Notes: generated from the letters alone by a model not told the origin. A DNA stretch of 64,000 nucleotides from Heterocephalus glaber (GCF_000247695.1 NW_004624842.1:5543899-5607898), one strand, 5' to 3'; shown: positions 46,520 through 58,794, counted from the first letter of the stretch. Translations and numbers: made by a program.

Positions 46520-49115
46520 ATGGCTTATTAAAGCACAGATTCTGATTCAGAGGGCCTGAGGTGGAGCCCATGAGGCTTCTCATAGGCTGCTCCCAGATGA
46601 GCCCACCCTGAGTACTGAGATGGGGCCAACCATTACTTTCCCATGTGACCAGAGTGTTGGCAGTCAAGGTGGGATTATGTCTGATTTATCAGCAATGCTC
46701 TCAGTCACAACAGTTGGAGTAGGTGATTTTGGAAGTCCTTTCACTCACTCTGGAGGTTATAGGGAGGGGGCAGGTTGCCCTTCACCTCTGTAATTTATCA
46801 CTCTGTGCACACCAGCAACTTCTCAGTGGCTGCCCCCTGTGTCTTTCCGCCCAAGGACTCGGCTTGCCCCTCATGCCTGCTTTGCACCCTGCAGCAGGTC
46901 TAAGGTGCTGGGGGATTAACTCGCCCCTTGAAGCAGTCCTCTGCAAGGACCGATCGAAACCACGGATAACTCCAAGGTGCCAGTTCGTGGTCCGCTCAGC
47001 AGGACTGAGCTCCCTGCCCATAGTGCAAGTGGCTGATAACATGCCCTCTCCATTCTCCCTACCTCACTCCCCTGCCAGTGCCTCCCGGGACCACTAATCA
47101 CATAAACCACTTGCATTCAAAGCCTCCTCTTTGAATCTGCTGTTGGGGGAATCCAAACTAAAATCGGTCTCTGCTCCGGCAGGCTGAGAGGCTGTGTCAT
47201 GGGGTGAAACCGGAGTTAGGGGCTCAAGGCCTGGCCGCTCCCTCTGTTTCCTTGGACAAGTGACTTGCCTGTTTTGCGCCTCTGTTTACTCCTCTGTAAA
47301 AGAGGAGTTGTAATAGTGCATACCTTATGGGGTCTGGGGGATTAAACAGTACAACACAAAGTGAGCTGCCAATAAATGTTGCTGTTATTTGTGACCTAGC
47401 CTGCAAATGTATGAGGAAGTGTGCTCCTGAGAACCAGGCACACCCTGCTTTTAGCCTGTCTGACCCCACAGTTGAAGGTAAAGCCTTGGCTGCCTGCCCT
47501 CCCAAAGGCCCCCTGCTGCTGCCTGGGCTCGGCCGGCTCCACCACCGACTGTCTCTGCTCTCTAAGAATAGGTTTCCCCCGCAGATGGCATCTCTCTGAA
47601 TCCTGCCAGAGCATCTGGTGCCTCCAACTGCACGCTCCAGGGAGGAAGGCGGGGTGGTCCCTGCCGAGGAGCAGGGCTCTGGCTTCTAGCAGCCCTGGTA
47701 AGAGCTTCCTGCTTCCTTCCTCCCTGAGCTTCCATTTGCTAGAATCTGTAGAACAGGGATTACCAAAGGGCCCTTGGCATGTGATAGCCACTACAGCCCC
47801 TGAATGCTAGTTTCAGAAACAGCATAGTGTTTTAAATTTCATCTGTATTTGTTAAGCACCTGCTACATTCATATTAAGTTTTTTAACATGCATGACTGTA
47901 AAATCCTTTTAAATCAATAATACATATACTTAGTACAATATCAAATGGTATAAAAAGGTATATTAAGGGGGCTGAGGATTTAGCTCAGGGGCACCGTGCC
48001 TGCCTCAAAAGCGCAAGGTCCTGAGTTTGATCTCTAGTACCAATAAAACAGAAAAGGTGTATAAGGGAAAAGTCAGGTTCCCTCCTACACCTAAGCTCCA
48101 CCTGAGCCCCCCTGCCGGGGATACCACTGGTCACAGTTTCCAGCACTGCACAGTCATCTCTTCCTAAGAAACTTGGACCTTGCAATGTCATCTCAGCTCT
48201 TTAGCATTTCCTCCTGTCCTCTGTGTATTTGTTTCTCTTTGATTAATAATCCAAATAAAAGTGAGTGTCTGAGCCCATGTGGTCTCCACTGCAGTGGAAC
48301 CTCCTGAATAGCCAGTAAAGTCTTCATTGTGAGCAGCATAACAACGAACTGCCCAGAAATCCTGAGGCTATGGCATATGATGGCCTGTGCTCAGGGCCTG
48401 AGAACTCCAAGTGAACAGCAAAGGACAGAAGTGGAGTTTATTTGGCACCCTTCTGCTCCACTCCCAAATTAGAGATCCTTAAGGAAGCCCATGTGAGAGG
48501 CGATGAGTCATGGGCTGAGATGCCAGCAAACTGCCGAGTCTGATGCTGTCCGCTTGGCTTCCAAATCCAGGCTCCACAAAGGGTCCTGAAGGGCAGCGCC
48601 TCTGCGCGTCGTTTGCTTTTACTGCTCCCTGAGTGCACGTCGGGCTTGTGAGAATGAGGCTGAGAGTCGGGCATCCTCCTCAGACACCACAAGCTGTGAC
48701 TTCAGATAGTCGATTCCTTTGAGAAATTAGAAAGTATTTACAAAAAGAAATGTTATTTTCTTCTTCCTTGTCTTGTTGCAGATTCCCAGGGAGAGAATGA
48801 GAGTGTTCTACTTCAGCCTGGAAGAGCATTTCTGAGTGAGGGTGTTGAGCTTAGGGCCCAGGTGGAGGACAGAGGAGGGCTGAGTGCTGAGCTTTGGTCT
48901 GAGGAGCAGCTTCCAGATGGAGGGCTCCCTGTGTTCCGAACCAGGGCTCCATGCTCCAGGCTTCTGTGGGTGCCATTATTTAATGAACAAGACAGAGGGC
49001 AGGTGGAATTGAAATGCAGGTCCTGGAAATCCTATTCTCACTGCACTTCTGGGCTCCTCACTCTGGCCTCTCCCAAAGGGCTGGGAGAAGGAGGGGGCTA
49101 GGCCACATCAGCTCT
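46520..49115. other. PXMP4-E2F1 intergenic region, mostly unique
   Basis: No coding exon recognised despite several short open frames. Contains MIR (+) 47215-47385 and plus ID 47967-48050. AATAAA at 48255 followed by GTGAGTGTCT could be a polyadenylation signal, with no evidence for use. Confidence 0.4.
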
Positions 49116-49119
49116 TTGG

Positions 49120-50090
49120 AGACTTTTTATGTTTTATCTCACTATGAAGTCCAGACTGGCCTTTAATTCATTATGCAGTCCATACTAGCCTCAAATTCTA
49201 AGCAATCCTCCTGCCTCAGCCTCCCAAATGCTGGGATTACAGGCATGGGCCACCATGGCCAGCTTGAGATACTTCTTTTAGAGTCTTTGCTTATGTGTGT
49301 GATGAACCCCTCTGGCACCTAGAGACTATCAACTATTCTCAGTGCTGTTTCCAAAGCACATTCAATAAAATACATAGGATTTCAAAGGAAATCCATTATA
49401 ACAAGTATTGAAATAGTTACCAAAACAGATTTGTGAGTATGTATATGCTGCCAGGGCCTCAAACATGTTAGGCAAGTGCTCTACCACACTGATCTATACC
49501 CTCTACCCCAAAATATTTTTTAAAATGTGTGATTTAGGAATACAGTATATGTTCTTTAAAAAACAAAACAAAACTAGGTGTGGTGGTGCACACCTATAAT
49601 TCCAGCACTCAGGAGGCTGAAGCAAGAGAATCATCATAAGTTTGAGCCCAGCCTGAACTACATAGCAAGACCCTGTCTCAAAAAAAACTAATTTTAAAAA
49701 AAGAAATATATGTTCTTAAAAAAAACTGACAACAAAACATTAAATAACAACTGCCATGATTTCAAAGGTGTGATAAGCATAAACAATAACCTAAAAATTC
49801 CTGCAGTGGCTGTGACCTAAATGGAAACAGCTGTGATTTCTAGTGGTAATAAAGTCCCAGGCACTGCTAATAGTCCTCTGGACCTGTCTCTTAAATTCAA
49901 ACTTGAAGAAAGTACACTATTATAAAGACAAACGCCGGGTATGGTGGCATAAGCCTGTAATCCCAGCACTTGGGAGCCTGAGGCAGGAGAATCTCCCCAA
50001 GTTCCAGGCTAGCCTGGGTGCCATAGTGAATTCAAGGCAAACCTGGACTACGTAACAAGACCTTGTCTCGAAACAAAGATAAAAGCTAGT
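49120..50090. repeat. B1 SINEs
   Basis: Minus B1 49120-49265; minus ID-type remnant 49450-49515; plus B1 49574-49700; plus B1 49933-50085. Confidence 0.75.
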
Positions 50091-50219
50091 GAAAACAGAA
50101 ATACAGTTTTTCCCCTGAGTTCATGAACTTGAGGTTCATGATTCCCAATCAACCACAACTGAACACACACCAGCTGTCATTGTTTACCAGCCCTAAGAAC
50201 AGGAAAAAAATATAATAGT

Positions 50220-51000
50220 TCACAGTGGTTGAGTCCTTATTAAATGCCAGATGATACTGGAGGCCAGGATTCAGCAATGAAAGAAGCCAGTTCCTGTCTA
50301 CCTGGGGCTTACAGTCTAGGGAGGGAAGAATGACCAATGAATATGCAAAGACTTTTGGGGCTGGGGATGTAGCTCAGTGGTAGAGCACTTGCCTAGGATG
50401 GAGAGGCCCTGGGTTTAATTCCCAGTACTACAAAAAAAAAAAAATTTGGAGAGTGGTAGGTGTGGTGAAGTAAATAATCCAGAACAGTGGGAGAGAGGGA
50501 CTTGGAGAGAACTGTGAGAAGCTGAGGCTTCCAGTGAGCCCTGAATCAAGAGGGAGCTAGCCAAGCTGGGGAGGAAGGGCGTCCCAGGCAAGGGACCCTG
50601 AAAGTGCACCAGCCTGGGGAGAGAACAGCTGACAGCATGCTGAGGCCCTAAAGGGAGCCAGCCTGGCTGTGGCTGTAAGGGTGCGGCTCAGGTCTCAGGC
50701 AGGCTTCATGGGCCAGGGAAAGGGGTTTGGGCTTTCTTCCAAGCCTAAGGAGCAGGCTTAAGCAGGGGAATGACGTGATGAGATGCAAGTTCTGCTTGCT
50801 GAAGATCCTTCCAGCTGCTGGAGGAGAATGGAGCATAGGGACCCAGGCTGGCAAGGTGAATCCATGTGGTCAAGCAGTTGAGAGATCATGGAGGCCTGGA
50901 CAGGGGGCAGAAGGTGGCAGAGGCAGAACATAGTGGGCAGATCTAGAAGAGTGGGCAGAATAGTGGGTGTATTTTGGCGAGAGGCACCGTGACCCACGGC
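50220..51000 (+). mobile_element. Old L2-type repeat with ID-type SINE
   Basis: GCTTACAGTCTAGGGAGGGA and TTAAGCAGGGGAATGACGTG belong to the same old repeat as at 36295. ID-type arm 50358-50444 is inserted. Confidence 0.5.
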
Positions 51001-51184
51001 TTTGGAGGTGGGAGTAAGGGGAAGGGCGAGGGGTGTAATGAATGACCCCCATATGTCCCTCCTTAAGCCTTGCCCCCACTAAAACACAGGCCCTGACCTT
51101 GCTACCTACTCTTTAGTCCCCTGCCATCCTCCTTAGCCCCTCTGGAGCCAGCTGCCTACCCACCGGGCCCCTGGCATGCCAGGC

Positions 51185-51570
51185 TTCCCAGCTGGCCCTG
51201 ATTGTCATTAATCCCCAGGGAGTCATGGGAACACACTCCCCCTGCCCCCTCTACCCTATCTTCCCAGACAGGGCCAGGCCCTAACAATGCCCCCTCAGCC
51301 AGCCAGTGGCCTGGACACAATGCCCCTGTTTCGGTTCATTGCCAGCTCCAGGAGGCCTGCTGGGTTTCCTGGACTGTTTGGCATATATATAACTCTGGTT
51401 TCCAGCAGGGATTTTTGTTGTTGTTTAAAAAAAGGGCAGGGGAAACCTCTGGCTCCTCCTCCCTGAATATCTTAATATATTATAAAAAGTCTTTCTCGTC
51501 TCATCCTGAGCCCTCCTTACTCCCCTCCCTGACTGATTTGCCATGAGCCTGTCAACCTGCGGACCAAATG
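51185..51570. promoter_or_regulatory. Candidate conserved non-coding element
   Basis: Repeat-free, balanced-composition block containing GATTGTCATTAATCC, CATTGCCAGCTCCAGGAGG and GGCATATATATAACTCTGG. No coding frame. Suggested only by its lack of repeats and motif density. Confidence 0.25.
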
Positions 51571-51729
51571 CAGGTCAGCAGGTGTCATCGAGAAAAGGAG
51601 AGAAAGAAAAGCTAATGGACAGTTCCACTGTGCCCGCCTGGACCGTGCTGGTGATGCTGTAGATCACAGAATAACCTGAGGGCTTGTGATATGGCAGGCA
51701 TAATGACCAGAACTTTCCTACCCATTTCT

Positions 51730-53180
51730 TTCTTTTTTCTTTCTTTCTTTGCAGTGCTAGAGGTTGAACCCAGGACCTCTTGTATGCCAAGCACACACTT
51801 TACCACCAAGCTACACCCCAGCTCTGCCCAATACTTCATGTGCACTGTAGCTCATCACTTCTAAGATGCCATCAAAGCCAAAACTTGCCATCATTTTGAG
51901 CTCCTGAGAAAGAAAAGAGCTACTATCTAAAAATGAACATTCCTTGGATGGAGAGATGCGCCTCAGTTTCAAAGATGTTATAATATGAACGTCTCAGGAT
52001 CAATGTATTACGGAGTTGCCTCAGCTATACCAGCTATACACTTTGCTGCCCGTCAAACATTTTCTTCTCCTTGTCTCTGTGCCTATTTGTGCCCCCAGAG
52101 CCTTTGAGAGGCAGGGATTGCCTCAAGAAAACGTCTATTCTGCAACCAAACTAAATTTTTCCCTTTTGTTGTTGGTGGTTTGGTTTAGTTTTGTTTTTTG
52201 AGACAGGTTCTTGCTACATAGATCAGACTGACCTTGAACTCACTATGTAGTCCAGGTTGTCCTGGAACTCATAATCCTGCCTTAGCAGGAATGTGCCATC
52301 ACACCTGGCTAAAATGGCTTTTTAACTGAGTGTGGTGGCACATGCATGTAATCCTGCTCTGAGACGCTGAGGTGGAGAGAGATCAAAAGTTCAGGGCCAG
52401 CCTGGGCAATTTAGATCTTGTCTCAAAAAAAAAAACAACAACATTAAAATGGTCTGAGGATGTAGTATGAAGGTTTTCCTCTGTATGTAGACAAGCTGCC
52501 TCAGATATTCATCTTTATTCTTAGTAACAGCTGACATTTACTGAGGCTCTCTGTGTGGCAAGCACTGGAGTAGCTCACATAGTGGGCTAACAACCCCAGC
52601 AGGTAAACTCTATTATTATCTTCATTATCCCCATTTTACAGATGAAAAAACAGAGCCCCGTGTCTTTACGGGTCCCCTGGCACCCTTCTCTGTGGTCCTG
52701 GTCAGAGAAGGGATAGCTACCATGAATGCTTTTGCCTCTCTTGAGAAGCCTGGGCCCTTTGGGTGGCTGAGAGAAAGGAAATTGTGCTGGGCAAGCCTGA
52801 GAAGAAAACAGGTCCCCAGAGTGTGAGCTCAGGAGTGACAGGGTGGGGAAAGGAAACCTAATTATCACCCACATTGGACCTTGGACCGTCTGGCCCAAAC
52901 CCCACTGAACATATGGGCCCACTCATCGATGACCAAGCACTTGCCCGAGGCCACACAGCCAGGATGTTGGCTGGCACCAAGCCCATGTCTCCTGTTTCAC
53001 CATAAATGCCCCCTTTCCCTACTCTCCCATGTCTTACCTTTTGTTGCAGACCAGAGGAGTTGTGCTGGAGCCAGTTGGTGCCTTGGTGACAATAATGCCA
53101 GTAATAATGTGACTGACAGTTAGCTAACACATACCGGGGGCTCCATCTGTGCCAGGCACTGTATGTGAGGAGTTGCAAAC
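51730..53180. repeat. SINEs and MIR remnants
   Basis: Minus ID-type arm 51730-51827; minus B1 52195-52310; plus B1-ID remnant 52328-52475; MIR (-) pieces 52530-52655, 52915-52990 and 53075-53180 (CCCCATTTTACAGATGAAAA). Confidence 0.65.
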
Positions 53181-53352
53181 TCAGATACCCAGGCTGGCAG
53201 AGCAAGTGTGGGTGCTGAGTGAGGCAGGCCAGGGATAGAGCATGGCGGCCTGGAGTATAAAGGCCCTGACTAAATGGACACAGTAATTTCCTAGCACCCT
53301 GCTGTGCTGGCCAGTGTTGCCAACTATTATTGTTTTAAAAGAAAACCAGAAA

Positions 53353-54250
53353 AGCCAGGCGTGGTAGTACACACCTGTAACCCCAGCACTTGGGAGGCTG
53401 AGGCAGGAGGATCACAGTGAATTCAAGGCCAACCTGGGCTACTTAGTGAGTTTGAGGCAAGCCTGAACTACATAGCGAGACCTGTCTCAAAAACAAAACA
53501 AAACTGGGCCAGGGGGTTTAGCTCAGTGGTTTCGCACCTGCTGTGAAAGCACACAAAGACCCAAGTTCGATCTTCGATCTTCGGTACCAAACAAACAAAC
53601 AAAACAACAAAACAAAACACACAAGCACAAGGTCCCAAGTTGGATCCCTGGTACAAAAAACAAAAGAAAACAAAACACCAGAGCCAGGTGTGGTGGTGCA
53701 CAGATGTAACCCTAGCTACTTGAAGCTGAGGCAGGAGGATCACAAGTTCAAAGCCAGTCTGGGCAATTTAGTGAGACCCTGTCTCAAAATAAAAAATGAA
53801 AAAGGGCTGGGATGTTTCTCAGTAATAGAGTACCCTTGGGTTCAATCCCTAGTACCACACACACACAGAATTCGATATTTGAATTTTCTTTGGTACTGGG
53901 ATCAAACTCAGGACCTTTCGCTTTTGAGGCAGGCGGTGGCACCACTGAACTAAATTCCCAGCCCTGGATATTTGAATTTTTGAACTTTTTTTTTTTTCTT
54001 TTGGTACCGGGGATCGAACTCAGGACCTTGCGCTTTCGAGGCAGGCAGCGGAACCACTGAGCTAAATCCCCAGCCCAGATATTTGAATTTTTCTATCGCA
54101 TTTCCTAATTTTATTTTTTTGAGACAAGATCTCCTGTATAGTTCAGGATCAGCCTATGTAACCCAGGCTAGCCTTGAACTCATGACAGTCCTCCTGGTTC
54201 AGCCTCCTGAGTGCTGGGATTTACAGGCGTGATCCCACCTCACCCAGCCA
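53353..54250. repeat. SINE cluster with repeated ID target
   Basis: Plus B1 53353-53505; plus ID 53505-53617 directly followed by a 5'-truncated ID 53618-53670; plus B1-ID dimer 53688-53855; minus IDs 53887-53965 and 53987-54078, with GATATTTGAATTTT before, between and after them; minus B1 54118-54250. Confidence 0.8.
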
Positions 54251-54309
54251 GCATTTCCTTATTTTAAAACCATGAGAACTAATTCATAATTGAAAAAAAT
54301 ACTCCAGGT

Positions 54310-54560
54310 ATAAATTAAGCCACATCTGTGGACCAGTCTGCAAACTGTGCTCGAGTTGTTTCCTCACGTAACCCTGACACCATCCTGAGAGAGGTGTTAG
54401 CCCTCCTCCCAGGGACAAGGCCAGCAAAGCTCCTGCAGAGGCAGAGCCACTGGCTCAAGTCAAGCAGCTGGGAAGGCACAGAGTGGGTCTGCTGGGCTCT
54501 GCAAGTTTGCTCCTGCACGCGCCCAGACACCACCTGCACTGGCATGGTGACAACATCTCC
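54310..54560 (-). repeat. MIR remnant
   Basis: Reverse MIR: CCTCACGTAACCCTGACACC, GGCAGAGCCACTGGCTCAAG. Confidence 0.5.
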
Positions 54561-54639
54561 AGGGACAGTAAACTGTCACCAGGCCATTGAAGAAGAATGA
54601 GGAGTTGCAGATGCAAAACCCATTGGCTTCTGCCAAGAT

Positions 54640-54910
54640 TGAACAATGGATGTCTCTGTGCGCCTTAATAAAATTAAGTCACCACAGAGCCATTTTGCCC
54701 AATTATGCATTCTGTATGATGATGGAATATTCATATCCGGAGGTTTTTTTTTTTTAAAGTTCAGAATGTATGTTTAGGGGAGGTGCTGCATGTAGAATAA
54801 ACAGCTTTACATTATTCATGCTCCTCATCAAGCTTCTTAATGAACATCTGTGTGGGTTAGTACAAATTCTTTAGTCTCCTACGAGAGGGGTCTGTCTTGC
54901 TCATGGCTAT
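54640..54910. promoter_or_regulatory. AT-rich candidate conserved element
   Basis: Contains CCCAATTATGCATTCTGTAT and TTTACATTATTCATGCTCC, octamer- and homeodomain-like motifs, without repeat signatures. Conservation cannot be tested here. Confidence 0.25.
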
Positions 54911-54999
54911 CTCCCGGTGTCTGGCAGCACGTCTGACACACAGTAGGTGCTCGGTAGGTACTTGGGGGTCCAGTAAGTGAGGCCCAGAGGAAATGACAT

Positions 55000-57120
55000 G
55001 AATCCCAGTCACACAGAACAAGTTCCTATTTCCCTCCTCCTAGTGCCAAGGTCCATTCTGTCACTCCTGGAGCATCCTGGATCTCAGAAAGAATAAGGGG
55101 CCAATGTGTCCAGGCAGAGGACCATGGGCCCAGGAGTTTTCACCCCCACAGACTCCTGGAGAGGAGGTAGAGATAATGGGGGGTGGAAGCACTTAACTAA
55201 ACCACCACCCCCAATGCCTTCAGGGAGCCACACATTATCATCTCAGCACCTCGAGCCTGGCTCTTGGGATATTAAGGGCGGCTACTGTGGAGGGCAAGCC
55301 TTGGGTTTTGCAGTGGAACAGGCTGTTACCAGCTCAGTTCTGCTGGGTGACCCTGAGCTTCAGGTGCCTCGGTGAGCCTCCTCACACCCCTCCTGCACTC
55401 TGTGGATAAATAAGTTTCCCTTGCAGGATTATTGGCTTGAAAGGAGACTGTCGGTGGAAGTGGCTGCCCAGTGATGTGGATGTTCTGGAAGCCCAACCAG
55501 CTCAGGAGAACTGCTGACGCTGAGAACAGCCTTATCAAGATCTTCCTGGCCCAGGGCCAAAGGGCCTCATCCATCAGGTCTCTTCTGCTTTCCAGGAGGT
55601 ATTAATAGATCCAGAAAGCCCTTATCTCTTCCTTATTTTCATGCTGGAAATTCTGGTCTTCACTCCTTTCTACTGCAGCAGGATATGAGGGTGTGTGGGA
55701 AGAAGGGCACCTACTTCTACCTGAGCTACCTGAATACTCTGGGGAGGGCAGGGCTTTGGAAAATGCCTGGGCTAGGCCTCACAAGCCTGAATAATAGCCT
55801 TTTCATCTACTAGGTAAGCACATGCCATTGGGGCCTCAGTTTTACTGTCATAAAATGGAGCCATGATAATAGTATGGTTCCTCTCTTCAGCAAGTATGTG
55901 ATGCTCAGTGTTTGTTGAATGACTATTGCGTAGGAGAGAGCTTCACAAAAGTGAATGTTATGTTATTGAGACCCTTTAGGAAGGACTAGGGAAAGGAAAC
56001 TCTCCATCTGGAATGGGAATGTGCCGGCTTCTCTCACTCTGTCAGTTGCTGGCTTCGTTATGTAGAATGAAATCTACCCTCAGCTTTTGGGGGAGGGGAA
56101 CAGGCTCCAGGGCTGGAGAACCAGGCTGGGGCCAGATTCTGTCACTGGCTGGCTTCATGACCACCTTCCCCTGAATGGGCCTCATTTTCCCATCTGTACA
56201 GCACAAGGCTTATGTGATCTCCAATGTCATTTCTAGTTCTGACACACTAGGATTTGCAATGAGTAATTCACAAACTGCTCATCTGAGGGGGAAAAAACTA
56301 CTTTCCAAAACCACCTCAGAATCTACAGGACATTTCAAATCCTAAGTCCCTCATGCTTATCTTTATGGCAACTTTTTTTTTTTTTTTTTGGTACCAGGGA
56401 TCGAACTCCTTGCACTTGTGCAGCAGGCAGTGAAACCACTGAGCTAAGTCCCTGGTCCTTTATGACAGCTTTTTAAATTTTTTTTTTTTCCTGAGGATTG
56501 AGCCCAGGACCTTCACACTGAACTACACCCCAACCATTTTTATTTTAAAACACAGTGTCTCTAAATTCCCCAGGTGAGACTCAAAACTTCTGTCCTCCTG
56601 CCTCATCCTCCTAGAGTGCTGGGATTATAGGTGTGTGCCACCATGCCCAACTCCTCCTAAGGAAACTGAGGCTGAGAAGCACTCTCAGGAGCTGTAATTT
56701 GAGACTGCACTCCATAATATGGCTGTATGTGTAGGTCAATTTGTTCTCAAAGGTGAGCGCACATAAAAATCTCCTGGACTGGTTGCTTGTTAACCCATCA
56801 ATCCCTAGTGACCCATTTTTGGAATGAAATGCCTTTTCAAGTTCTTGTTTCTAGGTAAATATATAAATTTCATCTAAAATTCAAACAAAATGTCAATCTT
56901 CAGCATCTAGAGATTCTAAATTGGCAGGGCTGGGATGGTCCCGAAGTTAACAGGTGATTCTGAGGCTGAGGACTTTGGCCTTCATATTGCATCCAAGGTC
57001 ACCTCTGGTATGAGCCTGTGTTTCACTCATGACCTTTCTTAGCGCCTCTCTGAGCCAGGCCAGTGTTGGAAGGAGGCTTTCCCAGAACTCTCAGATGGAT
57101 AGGGAAGAAAGCATTGTGAC
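55000..57120. other. Intergenic DNA with two SINEs
   Basis: Minus ID 56372-56458 and minus B1-ID dimer 56473-56655; otherwise no exon and no recognised repeat. Confidence 0.45.
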
Positions 57121-57124
57121 TTGC

Positions 57125-57272
57125 TAGGTGTGGTGACACACACCTTTAATCCCAGGACTCGGGACGCTGAGGCAGGAGGATCACCGTGAGTTCAAGGCCA
57201 GCCTGTGTTACACAGTGAATTCAAGATGAGCCTGAGCTAGAGTGAGACTGTCTCAAAAAAAAAAAAAAAAAG
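57125..57272 (+). repeat. B1 SINE
   Basis: Nearly full B1 with both internal copies and an A-tail of about 17. The DNA from 57273 to 58080 is unique E2F1 upstream sequence without an evident exon. Confidence 0.85.
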
Positions 57273-58199
57273 GTGTTGCAACAGAGGTAGCTTTGGGCAA
57301 TGAAAGAAGTGAGTGACCCTGACCTTGGAGGGCTCCTTGGAAGAGGTGATGTTTATACCAGGACTAGAGATTTCATTTCTGTTTGTGTCCTACTTACCTT
57401 CTTCTTGTGGGTCACCTCCTCCGGAGGGCAGGCAAGTTTGCAGGCCTTATTAAGTCTTTCACACCTCTGTCCTCGGTGCCGGCAGGAAGCCTGCAGAAGA
57501 CACTATTGGTCAGATGGCAGGGCCTCTGGTTTATATGCCTTTTCATGCCTGGATCCTCACCTCCTCCCTTTGCGGGGGCTAACTCTCCATCCATCAAGTC
57601 GTGTACATCTATTACCGCTCTGCCCCTCCTTCCTTTCACTGCGCTGAGCCCCTTATGGCCATGACTCGAGGTGTGAGCTAAGGGGCACAGAGTCGGTTCC
57701 CGGAACTTTGAATGGCGGAGAGTGAGCGAGTGAAAGAGCTCAAGCAGATGCTGGGCACGTGCTGGCTATTGATGGGACTTCAGCTAAAAAAAGTGGGCTT
57801 CTAGGAAAGCCCAGGCTCCATGGGCCGGCCGAAGTCCCCGCAGGCTACAGGACAGGGCTCAGGATTTGACAGTGAATAAGGTAAATGGGTCAAGCTGATG
57901 GGAGATGCGGCCAATAGGGTTAGTTTTGGGGTGAGCCTGAGCATCCAGAAAAGAGGGGGCAGTTTCTGGAGCTCTGGGCTAAGGATATGCGCGTTACTGG
58001 CTGAGGGTTTGGGGGTCATGTGGGATCTGCTGTGGGTGAGATGTGCAGAAGCGAACCCTAAGGCGATTCTAAATCTTCACTGGACGGGAAGTGTGGGGGG
58101 GGCGGGGACCGACTCCAAGTCCCCACGCCTCGGACTCCGCCCGCCCAGACGAGGAGCTGGGAGAGTGAGTGCTTCAGACACAGCCCCGACAAAGCCTGC

Positions 58200-58440
58200 G
58201 CGCGCCCCGCCCCCCCCCACCCGCCCCACGATTGGCCGCCCCGCCCCGCGATTGGCCTCCCCGCCCCGCGCCGCCGCCCAGTCCCGCCCCCGCCGCCGGT
58301 TCAGAGCGCTATAGCCAATGGGCTTCGCCGCCGCCGACTTCGTCACAGCCGGGAGAGCCAATGGTGGCGGCGCTCGGCGGCTCGTGGCTCTTTCGCGGCA
58401 AAAAGGATTTGGCGCGTAAAAGTGGCCCGGACTTTGTAGG
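58200..58440 (+). promoter_or_regulatory. E2F1: E2F1 core promoter: CCAAT/GC modules and two E2F sites
   Basis: This is the cell-cycle-regulated E2F1 promoter. Inverted CCAAT boxes (ATTGG) lie at 58231-58235 and 58251-58255 in a tandem 20-bp GC-box/CCAAT module; direct CCAAT boxes lie at 58315-58319 and 58358-58362. Two E2F sites follow: TTTCGCGGCAAAA (58391-58403) and TTTGGCGCGTAAAA (58408-58421). The arrangement matches the known human promoter, where E2F/RB complexes repress E2F1 in G0 and autoregulate it at G1/S. There is no TATA box. Transcription probably starts close to the second E2F site. Confidence 0.9.
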
Positions 58441-58492
58441 CAGTGGCGGCCGGGGGCGGAGCGGGATCAAGCTCTCGCCGGGGCCTGCCGCC

Positions 58493-58543
58493 ATGGGCCC
58501 GCGCCGCCGCCGCCGCTTGCCACCCGGGCCTCGCGGGCCGTGA
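58493..58543 (+). CDS. E2F1 5' leader upstream ORF (16 residues)
   Basis: ATG at 58493 sits in GCCGCCATGG, an ideal initiation context. It encodes MGPRRRRRLPPGPRGP and stops at TGA 58541-58543, five nt before the E2F1 ATG. From memory the human E2F1 leader has a very similar ORF at the same place; this needs alignment. The tiny spacing leaves little room for reinitiation, so it could restrain E2F1 translation. Translation itself is inferred. Confidence 0.6.
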   Translation: MGPRRRRRLPPGPRGP

Positions 58544-58548
58544 GCGCC

Positions 58549-58794
58549 ATGGCCGTGGCCCCCGCGGGCGGCCCATGCGCGCCGGCGCTGGAGGCCCTGC
58601 TCGGGGCCGGCGCGCTGCGGCTGCTCGACTCTTCGCAAATCGTCATCATCTCCGCAGCGCAGGACGCCAGCGCCCCGCCGGCCCCCGCTGCGCCTGCCGC
58701 CGGCCCCGGCGACCCTGACCTGCTGCTCTTCGCCACGCCGCAGGCGCCCCGGCCCCCACCCAGCGCGCCGCGCCCAGCTCTCGGCCGCCCGCCG
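58549..58794 (+). CDS. E2F1: E2F1 coding exon 1
   Basis: E2F1 is the founding E2F transcription factor that binds with a DP partner and RB to control S-phase genes and apoptosis. This exon encodes 82 residues: MAVAPAGGPCAPALEALLGA, then LRLLDSSQIVIISAAQDASA, a Pro/Ala-rich stretch, DPDLLLFATPQAPR and ALGRPP. It ends in phase 0 before GTACGG. The next residues in the family (VKRRL, the cyclin A docking motif), the winged-helix DNA-binding, dimerisation and RB-binding domains are in exons beyond the right edge. The start ATG (GAGCGCCATGG) agrees with the known protein; the extreme N-terminus is a few residues shorter than human. Confidence 0.96.
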
